A DNA stretch of 64,000 nucleotides from Castanea sativa (Eukaryota; Streptophyta; Magnoliopsida; Fagales; Fagaceae), in NCBI RefSeq assembly GCF_040712315.1, contig NC_134015.1, forward strand, positions 15,881,095 through 15,945,094. Reading direction: 5' to 3'. Of this stretch, positions 34,751-46,834 are shown piece by piece. Both the position numbers and the translations under genes were made by a program. Numbering within the stretch: position 1 is the first letter of the stretch; each line of letters begins with the position of its first letter. The notes beneath the pieces were generated by a model. It ran no database searches. It was given only the letters and a program-made list of their open reading frames with translations, and had not been told where the DNA came from.

Positions 34751-35865
34751 AGTGCTCATAGACTATTTATTAGACTAGCACGCATATTTCTCCCCCTTTT
34801 TCTCAACAGCTCTTCCAGCTGAAAGTTCCATGTTATTTCTATATTGGTCAGGCAAGAACACGCATATATCTCAAACATAAACATTGAGAAATAGATAGCT
34901 CTACAGTCTGCACAATAAGGTTGGAGCTTAGAAGCCTAAGTGGAGTCTGGCTTCGTCTTAGGCAGTGATTGGGAGTGGAAAACTGGCGAGTTGTAGAGGC
35001 AAATGAACAATTCCAGGTTAGAGACAGCGGCAGTGGCAAAGATGTGGTTTTTTTTTTAAGTAAATGGGTGATATTTGAATTTACAAAGGATTTTTCATTC
35101 TGAGGGATAATATTTGCTGATTTGGAATTTGTTGAAATTTTTGTTGATGTTTGTATAATTTTGGACGGGGTTTGGGCAATGAATGGGTTGGATATTTTTT
35201 GGTAAAGGGTTTATATGAATTAATTTTAAAATAATACAAAACTGTAGCTCCTAACTCAATTTGCAATGAAATTTTCCAACGTTAATCCTTAATTTAGATG
35301 TTTATAGATTTTAATCTTCCTTTCCAACTACATATTCACTGATATCACTATTAATTGCAATGAATCACTTCAAATACTTTGAAATTTGTTTTGCAATCAA
35401 GCTATTTCATTCTACTTAACAGCTCAAAATCCAAAGCTAAAATTTCGTTTTTTTGCTAAGCCTTCTCTAGAAACAAATAAATATTAATTAAATTTTAATA
35501 GGAGCAAAAGATTATACCTATAAGTCAGAGAAATTTCTCAAACCAATCGGAATGAGAGATTGAAATTCCTCAAAGAAAACCCAGAAAAAGAGTTTGAACT
35601 TCTCCTCTGCTGCTCCTCCAATCACAATCTTTGCCTCCTTCTCATCTCACTTTTTTTTTTCTCTCTCTTAAAAAAACTTTTTTTTTTGTTGTTGATAGTT
35701 TCCCGTTATTTGCATGAGAGAAACCAAATTCAAGCTAGTAGAGATAAGCTTTACACTTGAGATAAGGAATCATGGATGGAGATAAAGTCGGAACTGAAAG
35801 CAAATGGGAAAATAGTTCAACTTTCCCGCTCCCCAATTTTTTTCTCAAATAAAACTTCCCGCTAC
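34751..35865. other. Spacer, no gene supported
   Basis: AT-rich with T-tracts near 35650 and 35680. Short frames (34848-35039 minus, 35081-35266 minus, 35560-35760 plus) show no conserved motif and look like chance. Confidence 0.4.
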
Positions 35866-35868
35866 TAA

Positions 35869-36758
35869 GAGCATCAACATTGGATTATCATAATTCTATC
35901 CTATTTTACCATCCAAAATGCTACTTTATTATTTATACCATACCATTTTTTAACATTTCAACTTTTATTCTCCTATTCTACTCTTTAAAATAATATATCT
36001 ACCCAATAAATTAATATATCCCATTATCTCCCATCTCTCTAATTTTTAACTCTCTTCATCTGTCTCTCTTCCACTGAAACCACCACCACCTCCACCATCG
36101 AAAAAGGCTACAAAACTCAAACAAACCACCACTGCTTCAATGCCCATCACCCGCCACCACCAAAACAAAACCCACAAATGACCAACAAAAACTCAGCAAA
36201 ATCAAACCCATAATGAACAACTTGCACCATAAATGAACAAAACCCATAAACCAATCTCTGTGCCGATCTCCACATCCCACGATCTCCATGCCCAACAGCG
36301 ATCTCCACATTCCACGCCCAACGGCGATCACCACACCTAATGCCGATCTCCACACCACACCCCAAATGCCAATCTCCACGCTACCACACTGATCTGCAAC
36401 AAGAGAGAAAAGAGAAATAATGAGTGGGTGGTGGCTTGTCATGGCCGGTGACAATGGGTCAAGCCATGGTGTGGTGGCTATGGGGTTGAGTCTAAAGAGA
36501 GGAGAGCAGAATGAGAGAGAGAAGGAAGACGGAGAAAATAAAAGAAATAATGAGGGAGAGAGGAGAGAGACAATTAAAAAATAATTTTTAGAAATACAAT
36601 TGAGCTACAGTAGCATCTTATTAATAAGATGCTACTGTAACTCAATTGTAAAATTTTTTACAATTCTGAATGTTTACAAGTTCTAATGCTGGGTGATTTT
36701 TGACTCTAAGACTAAATAATCCTTACATTTCCCATTTGCCATTTCCACTGGGATGCTC
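35869..36758. mobile_element. Harbinger-like MITE, 890 bp, with internal palindrome
   Basis: Ends GAGCATCAACATTGG and the complement of CCACTGGGATGCTC, with TAA on both sides (35866-35868, 36759-36761). A tight palindrome about 52 bp long lies at 36597-36650 (arm CAATTGAGCTACAGTAGCAT). Inside, CACCACC-rich and GATCTCCAC-rich segments at 36075-36400 differ in base content from the flanks. ORFs at 36137-36454 are unsupported. Confidence 0.7.
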
Positions 36759-36761
36759 TAA

Positions 36762-37066
36762 TATCCTATCCCATGAAATAGAGTTTGTGCGAGAGAAGAA
36801 ATAAAATAAAACACCAAATAATAGTAGTAATAATATTAATAATAATAATACAATAACAATAACTAATAAGTAATACTTTTTATTTTTTTGAAAACAATAA
36901 GTAATACATTATTAAAAATGGTTTATCTACAAAAGAACTAGAATTGAGTTTTTTTTTTTTTTTTTTTTAACAAAGCTTATAATTTTATTGGAATTTTATA
37001 AAAACTCTATATTAAATTCATTAATTCAAATCAGTACTTATTTTTTTAATTAAAATTTTATATCAT

Positions 37067-37101
<35 letters not shown>

Positions 37102-37824
37102 GGTGTGTAACTCTGAAATGGCACACCGATACTGAGTTATGTCATTTTTTTGCCAAATCAAAATAACATCCGGTACAAAATTGACTCCCTTAATAATAAT
37201 ATTACTTCATTAACATTTTGGTCAATTCCTTTGTTTTTTAAAAGCTACGGTCAGATGATTAATAATAATAGAAAAATTACTTTAAAATGATTTTTTGACA
37301 CTAATTATTTCTTGGGCTTTTTCTAGGGGGTGTTATAATCTGGGTTTCTTTAAATTTGTAAGATATGACCATTGACAGGCCCAAAGAAGGTGAAATATAG
37401 TGACACAAACTAATTATTCAATTACATATGTGGGTTTGTTTCTTTGTATTCCCTTGCCCAACTCAACTGTCTCTCCTCCTAAAGAATAGAAAGAAACATG
37501 AATATACTATATTATACAACAGTTGGTTAAAAGTCACGTGAATTTAATTTTTTTCTTTTTCTTTTTCCTTTTTGTGATAATTATGATTAGAAAAAAAATA
37601 GTAATTTTAGTTAATTAAGTGAATAAACTTAAAAAGTTACTTAATTTTTATATAACATTAATTAACTCATTATATATAATAATAATTTTTTATTTTTATG
37701 ATTGCATTTAAACATATGTGATTGTGCATTCCAAGTCACTCTTCCTTAGGGTCCTAGAGAATAAATCTCAAATCTTTTTTATTAATCACTAAGAGCATCT
37801 CCACTAAATTAAGTAGCCAAAGTT
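36762..37824. other. AT-rich spacer with microsatellite; MITE-like end at its right
   Basis: (AT)n at 37070-37099; T-tract at 36950-36968. At 37790 the phrase TAAGAGCATCTCCACTAAA looks like the left end of a Harbinger MITE that leads into the satellite. No gene seen. Confidence 0.5.
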
Positions 37825-40345
37825 GTTATTTAAATTACAAAAATTTGAATATAGACAATTGATTAATGACGTGATTATTAATCTTTGATCACCTTGAAAT
37901 TTTGTAAGCAAGAAAAATATATGAAGATAATGTAATCTAACGGTAAATTTAGCAAAATTCACATCGAATTAAGAAATATAAGGTTGGGTTCAAGTTACAC
38001 TTGACGTAACACTAAAAATGTTACACCACCCAATAACTTATTATTGAATTTATGTTTTGAAAATCCAACCGTTGGATTACATGTTCTATATGTTCTTAAC
38101 ATGCATGTCAATTTTCATATCAATCTAGTGTAATTTACCATTTGATCTTTAGACTCATCTTTTATGCGTTATTTTAAACGACAAAAACTTGAATTTAGAC
38201 AATCGATTGATGACATGCCTATTAATCTTTGATCACCTTGAAATTTTGTAAACATGAAAAATATATGAAGATAATGTAATCTAACAGTAGATTTATTAAA
38301 ATTCATATCAAATTAAGAAATATAAAGCTGAGTTCAAGTTACACTTGATGCAACTCTAAAAATGTTACATCACCCAATAACTTATTATTGAATTCATTTT
38401 TTGAAAATTCAACCGTTGGATTATATTTCTTATATGTTCATAACATCCATGCCCATTTTCATGCCAATCGGATGTAATTTACCATTTGATTTCTAAACTC
38501 ATCTTTTATGCGTTATTTTAAACTACAAAAACTTGAATTTAGACAATTGGTTGATGACATGCCGATTAATCTTTGATCACCTTGAAATTTTGTATGCATG
38601 AAAAATATATGAAGATAATGTAATCTAACGGAAGATTTGTCAAAATTCACATCGAATTAAGAAATATATGATTGGGTTCAAGTTACACCTATTGTAATTC
38701 TAAAAAATATTACCCCACAAATAACTTATTATTGAATGCATATTTTGAAAATCCAACTGTTGGTTTACATGCTCTATATTTTCTTAACATGCATGCCAAA
38801 TTTCATGCCAATCGGATGTAATTTAGCATTGATCTTTATACTCATCGTTTATGTGTTATTTTTAACTACAAAAACTTGAATTTAGACAATTGATTGATGA
38901 CATGCTTATTAATCTTTGATCACCTTCAAATTTTGTAAGCATGAAAAATTTATGTAGATAATGTAATCTAACGGTAGATTTGTCTAAATTCACATTGAAT
39001 TAAGAAATATAGGGTTGGGTTCAAGTTACACATGATGTAACTCTAAAAAATGTTACACCACCCAATAATTTATTGTTGAATGCATATTTTGAAAACTCAA
39101 CCGTCGGATTACATGTTCTATATGTTCTTAAAATGCACAAAAATTTTCATGCCAATCGGAAGTAATTTACCATTTGATCTTTAAACTCATCTTTTATGCG
39201 TTATTTTAAACTACAAAAACTTAAATTTAGACAATTGATTGATAACGTGGCTATTAATCTTTGATCACCTTGAAATTTTGTAAGCAAAAAAAATACATGA
39301 AGATAATGTAATCTAACAGTAGATTTGGCAAAATTCACATCGAATTAAGAAATATAGGGTTGAGTTCAAGTTACACTTGACGTAACTCTAAAAAATGTTA
39401 CACCACCCAATAACTTATTATTATTCATATTTTGAAAATTCAACCATTTGATTACATGTTCTATATGTTCTTAACATGCATACCAAGTTTCATTCCAATC
39501 GGGTGTAATTTACCATTTGATCTTTAAACTCATCTTTTATGCGTTATTTTAAACTACAAAAACTTGAATTTAAACAATTGATTAATGGCGTGGTTATTAA
39601 TCTTTGATCACCTTGAAATTTTGTAAGCAAGAAAAATATATGAAGATAATGTAATCTAACGGTAGATTTTGCAAAATTTACATCAAATTAAGAAATATAG
39701 GGTTAGGTTCAAGTTACACTTGATGTAACACTAAAAAATGTTACACCACCCAATAACTTATTATTGAATTCATATTTTGAAAATCCAACCGTTGGATTAC
39801 ATGTTCTATATATTCTTAACATGCATGCTAATTTTCATGTCAATCGGATGTAATTTACCGTTTGATCTTTAAACTCATCTTTTATGCGTTATTTTAAACT
39901 ACAAAAACTTGAATTTAGACAATCGATTGATGACATGCCTATTAATATTTGATCACCTTGAAATTTTGTAATCATGAAAAAATATATGAAGATAATGTAA
40001 TCTAACGGTTGATTTGTCAAAATTCACATTGAATTAAGAAATATAAGGTTGGATTCAAGTTACACCTGATATAACTCTAAAAAATGTTACACCACCCAAT
40101 AACTTTTTATTGAATGCATATTTTGAAAATTCAACCGTTGGATTACATGCTCTATATGTTTTTAACATGCATGAAAATTTTCATGCCAATCAGATGTAAT
40201 TTACCATTTGATCTTTAAATTCATCTTCTATGCGTTATTTTAAACTACAAAAACTTGAATCTAGATAATTGATTGATGACATGCCTATTAATCTTTGATT
40301 ATCTTGAAAAATTTGTAAGCATGAAAAATATATGAAGATAATGTA
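37825..40345. repeat. 344 bp satellite array, about 7.3 tandem copies
   Basis: The landmark ATCTTTGATCACCTTGAA (with small changes) occurs at 37881, 38225, 38569, 38912, 39257, 39600, 39945 and 40291, spaced 343-346 bp. Each unit also has ATGTAATCTAACGG, GTTACACCACCCAATAA and CCAACCGTTGGATTACATG. All copies are in one orientation and none is broken by another element. No conserved frame. Confidence 0.95.
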
Positions 40346-40675
40346 AGCATGAAAAATACTAATATTTTAGTTCCCTCCAAAATATTAGTATTTGTGACGG
40401 CTATAACACATAATTGCGATAGCTTTTCTTGTTGGTCACGAATATTTCACATTTTACCAAGTATTTGCGAAGGCTTAATTTTGCCATCACAAATAAGCTT
40501 TTTTGAGAGCGTTCTTTGGGTCCGTAAAAAATTCTTACCCATTTACCCATTATTAGGTGCAAACGGTTTGGATTTAGTTTGGATATTACTCATTTACCCA
40601 TTATTACCCATTTAACTAATTACATCTAATCTAAACATAACTCAACTAAATTATTATGGGTAAATACCAACCCAC
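40346..40675. other. Junction region right of the satellite
   Basis: Contains a small inverted repeat (AATACTAATATTTT at 40357 with its complement AAATATTAGTATT at 40381). A phrase TTACCCATTATTA is repeated near 40540 and 40600. No gene: the frame 40349-40615 lacks recognisable motifs. Confidence 0.4.
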
Positions 40676-41580
40676 CCAATTACCCAATAATCAAAATTAC
40701 CAAAGTTCCCATAAAACTTTCAAATAACCAAAGTACTCCTAAAATTCTCTAAAATTGCCAAAATGCACCCTAAACCTAAAAAATGACCAAAATACCTCTA
40801 AAATCATAAAATTACCAAAATAACCCTAAAACTTAAAACATTACCAATATCATTGGAAACTAAAAAAAAACAACCAAAATACCACCTAAACCTAAAAAAT
40901 AACCGAAATACCCCCGAAACCATTAAAATGACCAAAATACCCTCCGAAACTTAAAAAATGACAAAAAATACAGCCTAAACCTAAGAAATGACCGAAATAC
41001 TCCCCAAAACCTAAAAATTACCAAAATACCAATGAAATCTAAAAATGACCAAAATACCCTCGAAATATGAAAATTACAAAAATACCCCCTAAATCTAAAA
41101 AATAACCGAAAATACCATCGAAACCTTAAAAATTGACCAAAATATCCCTGAAACTTATAAAATAACCAAAATACCCCCTAAACCTAAAAAATGACCAAAA
41201 TAGCCCAAAATTATAAAAATGAGTATTTTGGTCATTTAGGGGTATTTTGGTCATTTATAGGTTTGAAGGTATTTTGATCATCTTTTAGGTTTAGGGTGTA
41301 TTTGTATCATCATATAGGTTTTAGGGCCATTTTTGTCATTTTATAGGTTTCAGTGGTATTTTGGTCATTTTTTAGGTTTTGGGGGGTATTTTGGTCATTT
41401 TTTTAAGATTAGGGGTATTTTGGTAATTTTCAAGCATCAAGGCTATTTCGGTCAGTTTTTAGGTTTCGGAGATATTTCAGTTATTTTTTAGGCTTTAGGG
41501 ATATTTTGGTAATTTTTTGTTTTAGGTGTATTTTGGCCAAATTTTAAGTTTCAGGGGTTTTTTGGTTATTTTTTTTGTTT
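40676..41580. repeat. Short tandem repeats in two opposite blocks (large inverted repeat)
   Basis: 40676-41214 is built from degenerate units of about 30 bp (AAATGACCAAAATACCCC with CTAAACCTAAA). From 41217 to 41580 the same unit runs in the other orientation (GGGGTATTTTGGTCATTTTT with AGGTTT). The switch falls near 41215. No ORF, and not telomeric repeat. Confidence 0.85.
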
Positions 41581-41726
41581 CGTTTATGGATATTACAAAA
41601 TAGAAGCACTTGTCCTAATTTTTTATCCATAAAAGTCACAACATATTATCTTCTAGTGAAAAGATGTTTTAAAATTTTTTATACAATCCTATATCTCTAA
41701 TTCTATATATACAGAATGAATGAGAA

Positions 41727-41880
41727 ATACTACATTCACAATATTTTCTTAGGCGACAAAATGTTAGTGGTGGGTAAAAGATTTATGTCAATGGTATATC
41801 CAGATAAGAACCAGTAACATATTGCCACCTAAGATTGGTGCGAAAAATATTGTGAAAGTGTTGTGGATATAACATTTCTC
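41727..41880. mobile_element. Dispersed small MITE (CACAATATTTTC family)
   Basis: AATACTACATTCACAATATTTTC is mirrored by AATATTGTGAAAGTGTTGTGGATAT at the right end. Relatives in this window: 18413-18553, 44757-45240, 48131-48288, 48738-48879 and a partial one at 15090-15150. No ORF. Confidence 0.55.
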
Positions 41881-43744
41881 AATATGAATAAAAGTTTGAA
41901 GAAGAGCATTTACTTACAAGATATAAGATTTAAGATTTATTGAGTAATATAACAAAAAAAATTGAATATTAAAATAATAAAAAATGAGACATTTTTACTT
42001 TTGCAACATTACTTTGAAGGGAGTTTTGCAATAATTTAGGTAAATAAAAATATGAAGGGTTTATTTAACAAAATCTACACATACCTTAAAATTTTTCTTA
42101 TTAAACTAAAGGAGGAGGGTGCAATTTTTAAAAGTCAAGTGGGGCTATGGCCCTCCTCCCCCCTCTCTCCGATAATATCCACCTCTCTCTCTCCCCACTA
42201 TCTACCTATCAAAAATTTTGAGATATCATAAAAAAAAATATAAAATATATATATATATATATATAATTAGGTAATAAATAAAAGGCATCTTAAATTCTTA
42301 ATAAAACGCTTATATGCAAGGACGGAGGCATAGTTGGACCAAGGGGGGCAATGCCCTCCCCTAAATTTTTTTTTTTTATTAAAATATTAGTATTATGCAA
42401 GTACTAGTTTTAACAATTTTGTTCTATAAAATTATCATTTGCCCCCCTTAACAATATCATTGATACTTGTACGAGTAATACTAAAGCCATAAAATTTTCT
42501 ACAACATTTTTACAAATTACTGAGGTAGTAAATTTTTATTGGTTCGCATTTAGGCTCACCACTTACATTACTTTTTAACTTACCAATAACCACTTACTAC
42601 ATTAGCAATTTGTAAAAAAAGTTTGTAGCTCAAGCATTTTCCTCCTTTTAAAGGCCATAAAAAAAATACTTGATCTAAAATCTAAAACAAAATATACAAG
42701 TCCAAAAAAATTATCCCAACAACAAAATGACCAATAGTAAAGCTAAAAACAATTAAGCTTAATCAACTAAGTTTACCAAAAAAAAAAAACATCTCGATCC
42801 TTTAAAAATTTTTAAATGAAATAATTTTTTCCTTACCTAGAATCAAGGCACACATAAAAAACACACAAAAATAAATAAATAAAACCCCTTAGTAATTAAG
42901 TAGCAAAGCCAAAAACTAAAGCTTTACACACAGCCAACATCTGAATTGCCCCCCAAATTCTACGTCTTGGCCCCGTCCCTGCACCTTACCATGAGCCATT
43001 ATATGCAGGGACAGACGCATAGTTGGACCGCCCCCTAAATTTTTTTTTTATATAAATATTAGTACTATGTAGGTACTAGTTTTAGCAATTTTGTTCTATA
43101 AAATTATACTTTGCTCCCTTTAACAATATCATTGATATTTGTACGAGTAATACTAAAGCCATAAACTTTTCTACTACATTTTTACAAATTACTAAGGTAG
43201 TAAATTCTTATTGGTTCGCATTTAGGCCCACCACTTACATCACTTTTTAACTTACCAATAACCACTCACCAGATTAGCAATTTTAAAAAAAAAAATTTGT
43301 AACTCTAGCATTTTCCTTCTTACCTAGAATCAAGGCACACATAAAAAACACACAAAAATAAATAAATAAAGCCCCTTAGCAGTTAAGTAGTAAAGCCAAA
43401 AGCTAAAGCTTTACACGCAACCAACAGCTAAGTTGCCCCCCCAAATTCCACATCTTAGCTCCGTCCCTGCTTATATGTGTATTTATTCTTGAAATCTTAT
43501 AAAATGATGGGGACAAAAATAGGCATATATCATTGAGGGAAGCTGTTGGAATTTTCTTCATGAGCATTTTCTAAAATTCCCGACTAGTTTTGCAACGTGA
43601 ATAGTTTTGTCAATTTTTTAATATCTTAGAAACTGACAAAATTTCCCTTAAAAAATAAAGTGGTTAATTTCATTTTGATATTGGACCAAGAAAAAATATC
43701 ATCCTCCCACTCTTTCGTGTGAGTTTATTTCTTAAAAAAACCAA
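41881..43744. repeat. Paralogue of the copy A 3' flank, with insertions
   Basis: Follows 15290-16030 block by block (TTTTTACTTTTGCAACATTA; TTAAACTAAAGGAGG; the C/T-rich tract; GATGGGGACAAAAATAGGCA; ATATCATCCTCCCACTCT). No chitinase-like exon is found to its left, so it is the 3' flank of a lost array unit. The hAT-like insertion 42317-43469 lies inside. Confidence 0.7.
42317..43469. mobile_element. Tandem dimer of a non-autonomous hAT-like element with one outer target duplication
   Basis: An 8 bp repeat CTTATATG flanks the block (42309-42316, 43470-43477). The paralogous site at 15763-15770 has a single GTTATATG and no insert. Inside are two related units: one beginning CAAGGACGGAGGCATAGTTG at 42317 and ending near CCCCGTCCCTG (about 42982), one beginning CAGGGACAGACGCATAGTTG near 43007 and ending CTCCGTCCCTG at 43469. 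About 25 bp lies between them. The 8 bp target site and CAGGG ends point to hAT. No transposase. Confidence 0.8.
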
Positions 43745-43866
43745 TATTAGCTAAATAAAAACATCATTACTCATAAAATAATTATAAAAAAAATGCCATA
43801 TCAATGGTCGTTGCGTGTATTATTTGCATGACCGGTCAAGTACGCATGCCAGTGATGTCACGTGAG
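43745..43866 (+). repeat. Remnant of a chitinase-like upstream region, gene body absent
   Basis: Matches 18600-18690 and 48900-49000 (CATGACCGGTCAAGTACGCATG, then GTGATGTCA). The match stops after CACGTGAG at 43866. Its continuation is found only at 46840-46975, so about 3 kb was inserted between. No exon follows. Confidence 0.6.
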
Positions 43867-46834
43867 TTATTTTCTGGCCCTTGTTTTTGTGTTCTTTTAT
43901 TACATGCCTGTTTGTTTCCACCTTTTTAACCCAAAAAAGTACGTTTTGAAAAAAGTAAATACAAAAGTCCGCTTGGTAAGGTATAAAACGCAATTTTTTT
44001 AAAAAAATTGTATTTTGGGTTTGTGAAGAAAACAAGCAAGAGTTGCGTCTTGGAAAAGGGAGCTCAGAGCTCCTTTTTGGAAAAGGCCCATGCGCGTTGA
44101 GCAATCCTACCGTTGAAGTTACCAAATTTCCCTTCATGCCATTCCTCATTCCTCTCATCTCTCTGCTTTGCCCTCTGCTCTCTTAATAACAAATTTTCAA
44201 ATCCAAACACAAAAAAAAAATTATAACAAATTCCCAAATCAGCTAAGGAAAAAAATAATAATAACAAATTTCCAAATCCAAGCACAAAAAAATCTATAAC
44301 AAATTCCCAAATTAGCTAAGGAAAAGAAAAAAAATCAATCCCTTGCAAATTAGGATTCCTCAAAATGCAAAACAAAAAACATCAGAATATAGTAAAATCT
44401 TTCAAATGAAGTTCTGTGGACGGATGAGTTCTTGAAGACGGATGAGTAATTGGTCATCCCACACAAGGGTTTCTTGCGGTAGCTCTGTGGACGGATGAGT
44501 TCTTGCAGAGAAAAAAAAAAAAAAAGAGGAAGAAGGAGAGCTCTGTGGAACGTTCTGGAGCATGGAGGAAGTGGCGGGGAAAAAAAGAGGAAAGAAGGAA
44601 AAAAAGAAAAGAGTGGGGGTACATGGGTGGAGGAGAAAAAAAGATTGGGTAAAAAAAAAGAAAAAAAAAAGGAAAAAAAAAAGGAAATGCAATACGTGTG
44701 TGGAGGAGAAAAAAAGATGGAAGGAAAAAGTGAAAAAAGAAGAAGAAGGAAATGCTATCACAATATTTTCACAATAAATTTTAAGTGGTAAGTTATTATT
44801 AGCTAATATTGGTGACAAAAAAAATAATTTTTTTAGAAAAAGAAAAAAATAATTTTAATAGTACGTTCAAATTAAAATCAATATCAATTTTTATCACAAT
44901 ATTTTCACAATAAATCTTAAGTGGTAAGTTATTATTAGCTAATATTGGTGACAAAAAAAATAATTTTTTTAGAAAAAGAAAAAAATAATTTTAATAGTAC
45001 GTTCAAATTAAAATCAATATCAATTTTTATCACAATATTTTCACAATAAATCTTAAGTGGTAAGTTATTATTAGCTAATATTGGTGAGAAAAAAAATAAT
45101 TTTTTTAGAAAGAGAAAAAAAAATTGTAATAATACGTTCAAATTAGAATCAATATCAATTATCACAATATTTTCACAATAAATCTTATGTGGTATGTTAT
45201 TATTAGCTAATATTGGTGAGAAAAAATAATTTCACAATATTGATTTAAGTATGAAATAAACTCCCTTATATATACATTATCATTTTTGGTAATTTATCCT
45301 TCAAACTGCCACTTTTAGAAGTGCTAGCCAAACACTCAGTTTTTTCAAAAAACATTTTTTAACAGCTTTTTTCAAACACTTAACTTTTTGAAAAAACACT
45401 TTTTCATACTGCACTTTTTGAAAACTCCACTTTTTCAAAAAGCCTAGTTTCAAAAAGCTGAACCAAACTCACCCTACATTTCATATCCTTTATTAAGTTT
45501 TAAAGATTTACATTTAAATATTTAGGATCATATTTTTAATTGTGTTGACAAACTAAGAACAAAACATGTCTAGTCTAGTTTTTTAAGCAATGCTTAAAAG
45601 TGGTTGTTTCAAGGTTCAAGTCCAACTGATGATTTAAACCTTCAACTATGTTTTCAAAGCTTTTAGAGACTTTGGAGGTGCTCTTGTGAGATAAAAAAAG
45701 TATTGTTCTTTCCTCTTTCAAAGTCACTACCAGAAATCATTCTCATATTATTAGATACAGTAGATCTAAAATTGCTGCAACAAAATTAACAATAGCTGAT
45801 GATTTAAACTTTCAAGGGTGGTATTGGAGTCACAAACTGAAGAGTTTGTGTTGCTAAACCTTTGAGTAGGATCTTAAAGTTGCAAGCAAGGGTGCTTTTG
45901 TCGGTGTAAATCCAACTCCTTCGGTGTTTGCACGTGGTCGTGTCAGTAAGTTACTACTAGAGGTAGCAATAGATTTAGGATTAAATCTTATTGTAAAAAC
46001 TTCAATTCTCTTATAGTAGATTTGTTTTACCTTGAATATAACTAGGTCAAATTCTCTCCAAGTTTTTATCTTGAAACGGTTCGTTTTATTGGCTTTCCTG
46101 GGTCACCATATCGTGGTGTTATTTCTTTTCCACTGCTTTGCATGATATAATTTATTTGTGTTTAACTTAAGTCTGAATAATTAATCAAATTAATTACTTA
46201 ATTAATATATTATGTTAAACAATCTCGTTTAAAGAATCTAAATGAACAAGCATCCTTTTCCTCAAAAAATTGAAACTGCAGTCGGCTTGTTAGTAGGTTT
46301 TTGTTTGGAGGTTTCATTGTCTTATTTATGATTATGAGCAGGATATAATATAAGAAGGTTCTTCTGTTTTCCACTTGTAATTTGTTTTGGAGTGGAAGTT
46401 CGCATACTAACATTACTGCAACGATGGATCTAGTTGTGTTGTGTTGTTCTCTTTCTCTCTCTCTCTCTCTCTTTTGGATATCAATGGTGGTGTCAGAAAC
46501 CATTAGAGTTTGTCGCTATTTTTCCTATATATTTTCAATAAGTTTAGTTACAATATTTTTCATAGTTTTTATCTTAAATGTTGACATATATAGTTTATTA
46601 TGAATTGGTATTTAATAAAAAGCACGGGGGAGTAGTGAACTCTCAAATTAATAAAAATAAAAGTAACATAATCATAACAAACTATGTTAACTGTTGTAGA
46701 AAAAATATATAAAAATTTGATAGATTGATTTTTACCATGTGTTTTTATTGGAAACCTACTAAATTATTCTAAATGTTTTGTTACTAATTTTATATAAGTC
46801 TTTCTTATTTGTCTTTATTTCGTATTAAAAAGTT
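43867..46834. other. Insertion-rich stretch without a supported gene
   Basis: Includes a purine-rich tract 44500-44755, the tandem repeats at 44757-45240, and MITE-like AAACACTT/CTTTTTGAAAA sequence at 45320-45470. A weak retrotransposon-like stretch lies at 45590-46150 (CCTGGGTCACCATATCGTGG near 46100 recalls the end of a Copia LTR; not proved). A (CT)n run lies at 46449-46474. The ORFs over purine-rich DNA (44402-44818, 44495-44791) are artefacts. Confidence 0.45.
44757..45240. repeat. Tandem repeat, period 132-136 bp, about 3.5 copies
   Basis: ATCACAATATTTTCACAATAAAT starts units at 44757, 44893, 45029 and 45161, each followed by TAAGTGGTAAGTTATTATTA and GCTAATATTGGTGA. The unit resembles half of the dispersed MITE seen at 41727 and 48131, so it probably grew by amplifying part of one. 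Confidence 0.88.

Noticed and set aside
37825..40345. CRISPR-like array
   Set aside because: The whole 344 bp unit is repeated, with no unique spacers, in a plant genome; it is a satellite.
40676..41580. Telomeric repeat (CCCTAAA)
   Set aside because: The unit contains CTAAACCTAAA but is about 30 bp long with ACCAAAATACCCC; no run of the 7 bp plant telomere repeat exists.
42317..43469. Two independent hAT insertions side by side
   Set aside because: Only the outer 8 bp repeats match (CTTATATG); the flanks of each single unit do not, and the paralogue shows one empty site.
44402..44818. 138-residue Phe/Ser-rich minus-strand ORF with membrane-like stretches
   Set aside because: It is the translation of a purine-rich tract of AAAGAAG type; the plus strand is equally open, so it reflects composition.
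46210..46603. ORFs near a (CT)n run with a hydrophobic stretch
   Set aside because: Composition effect of the microsatellite and AT-rich flank; no start context or homology recognised.
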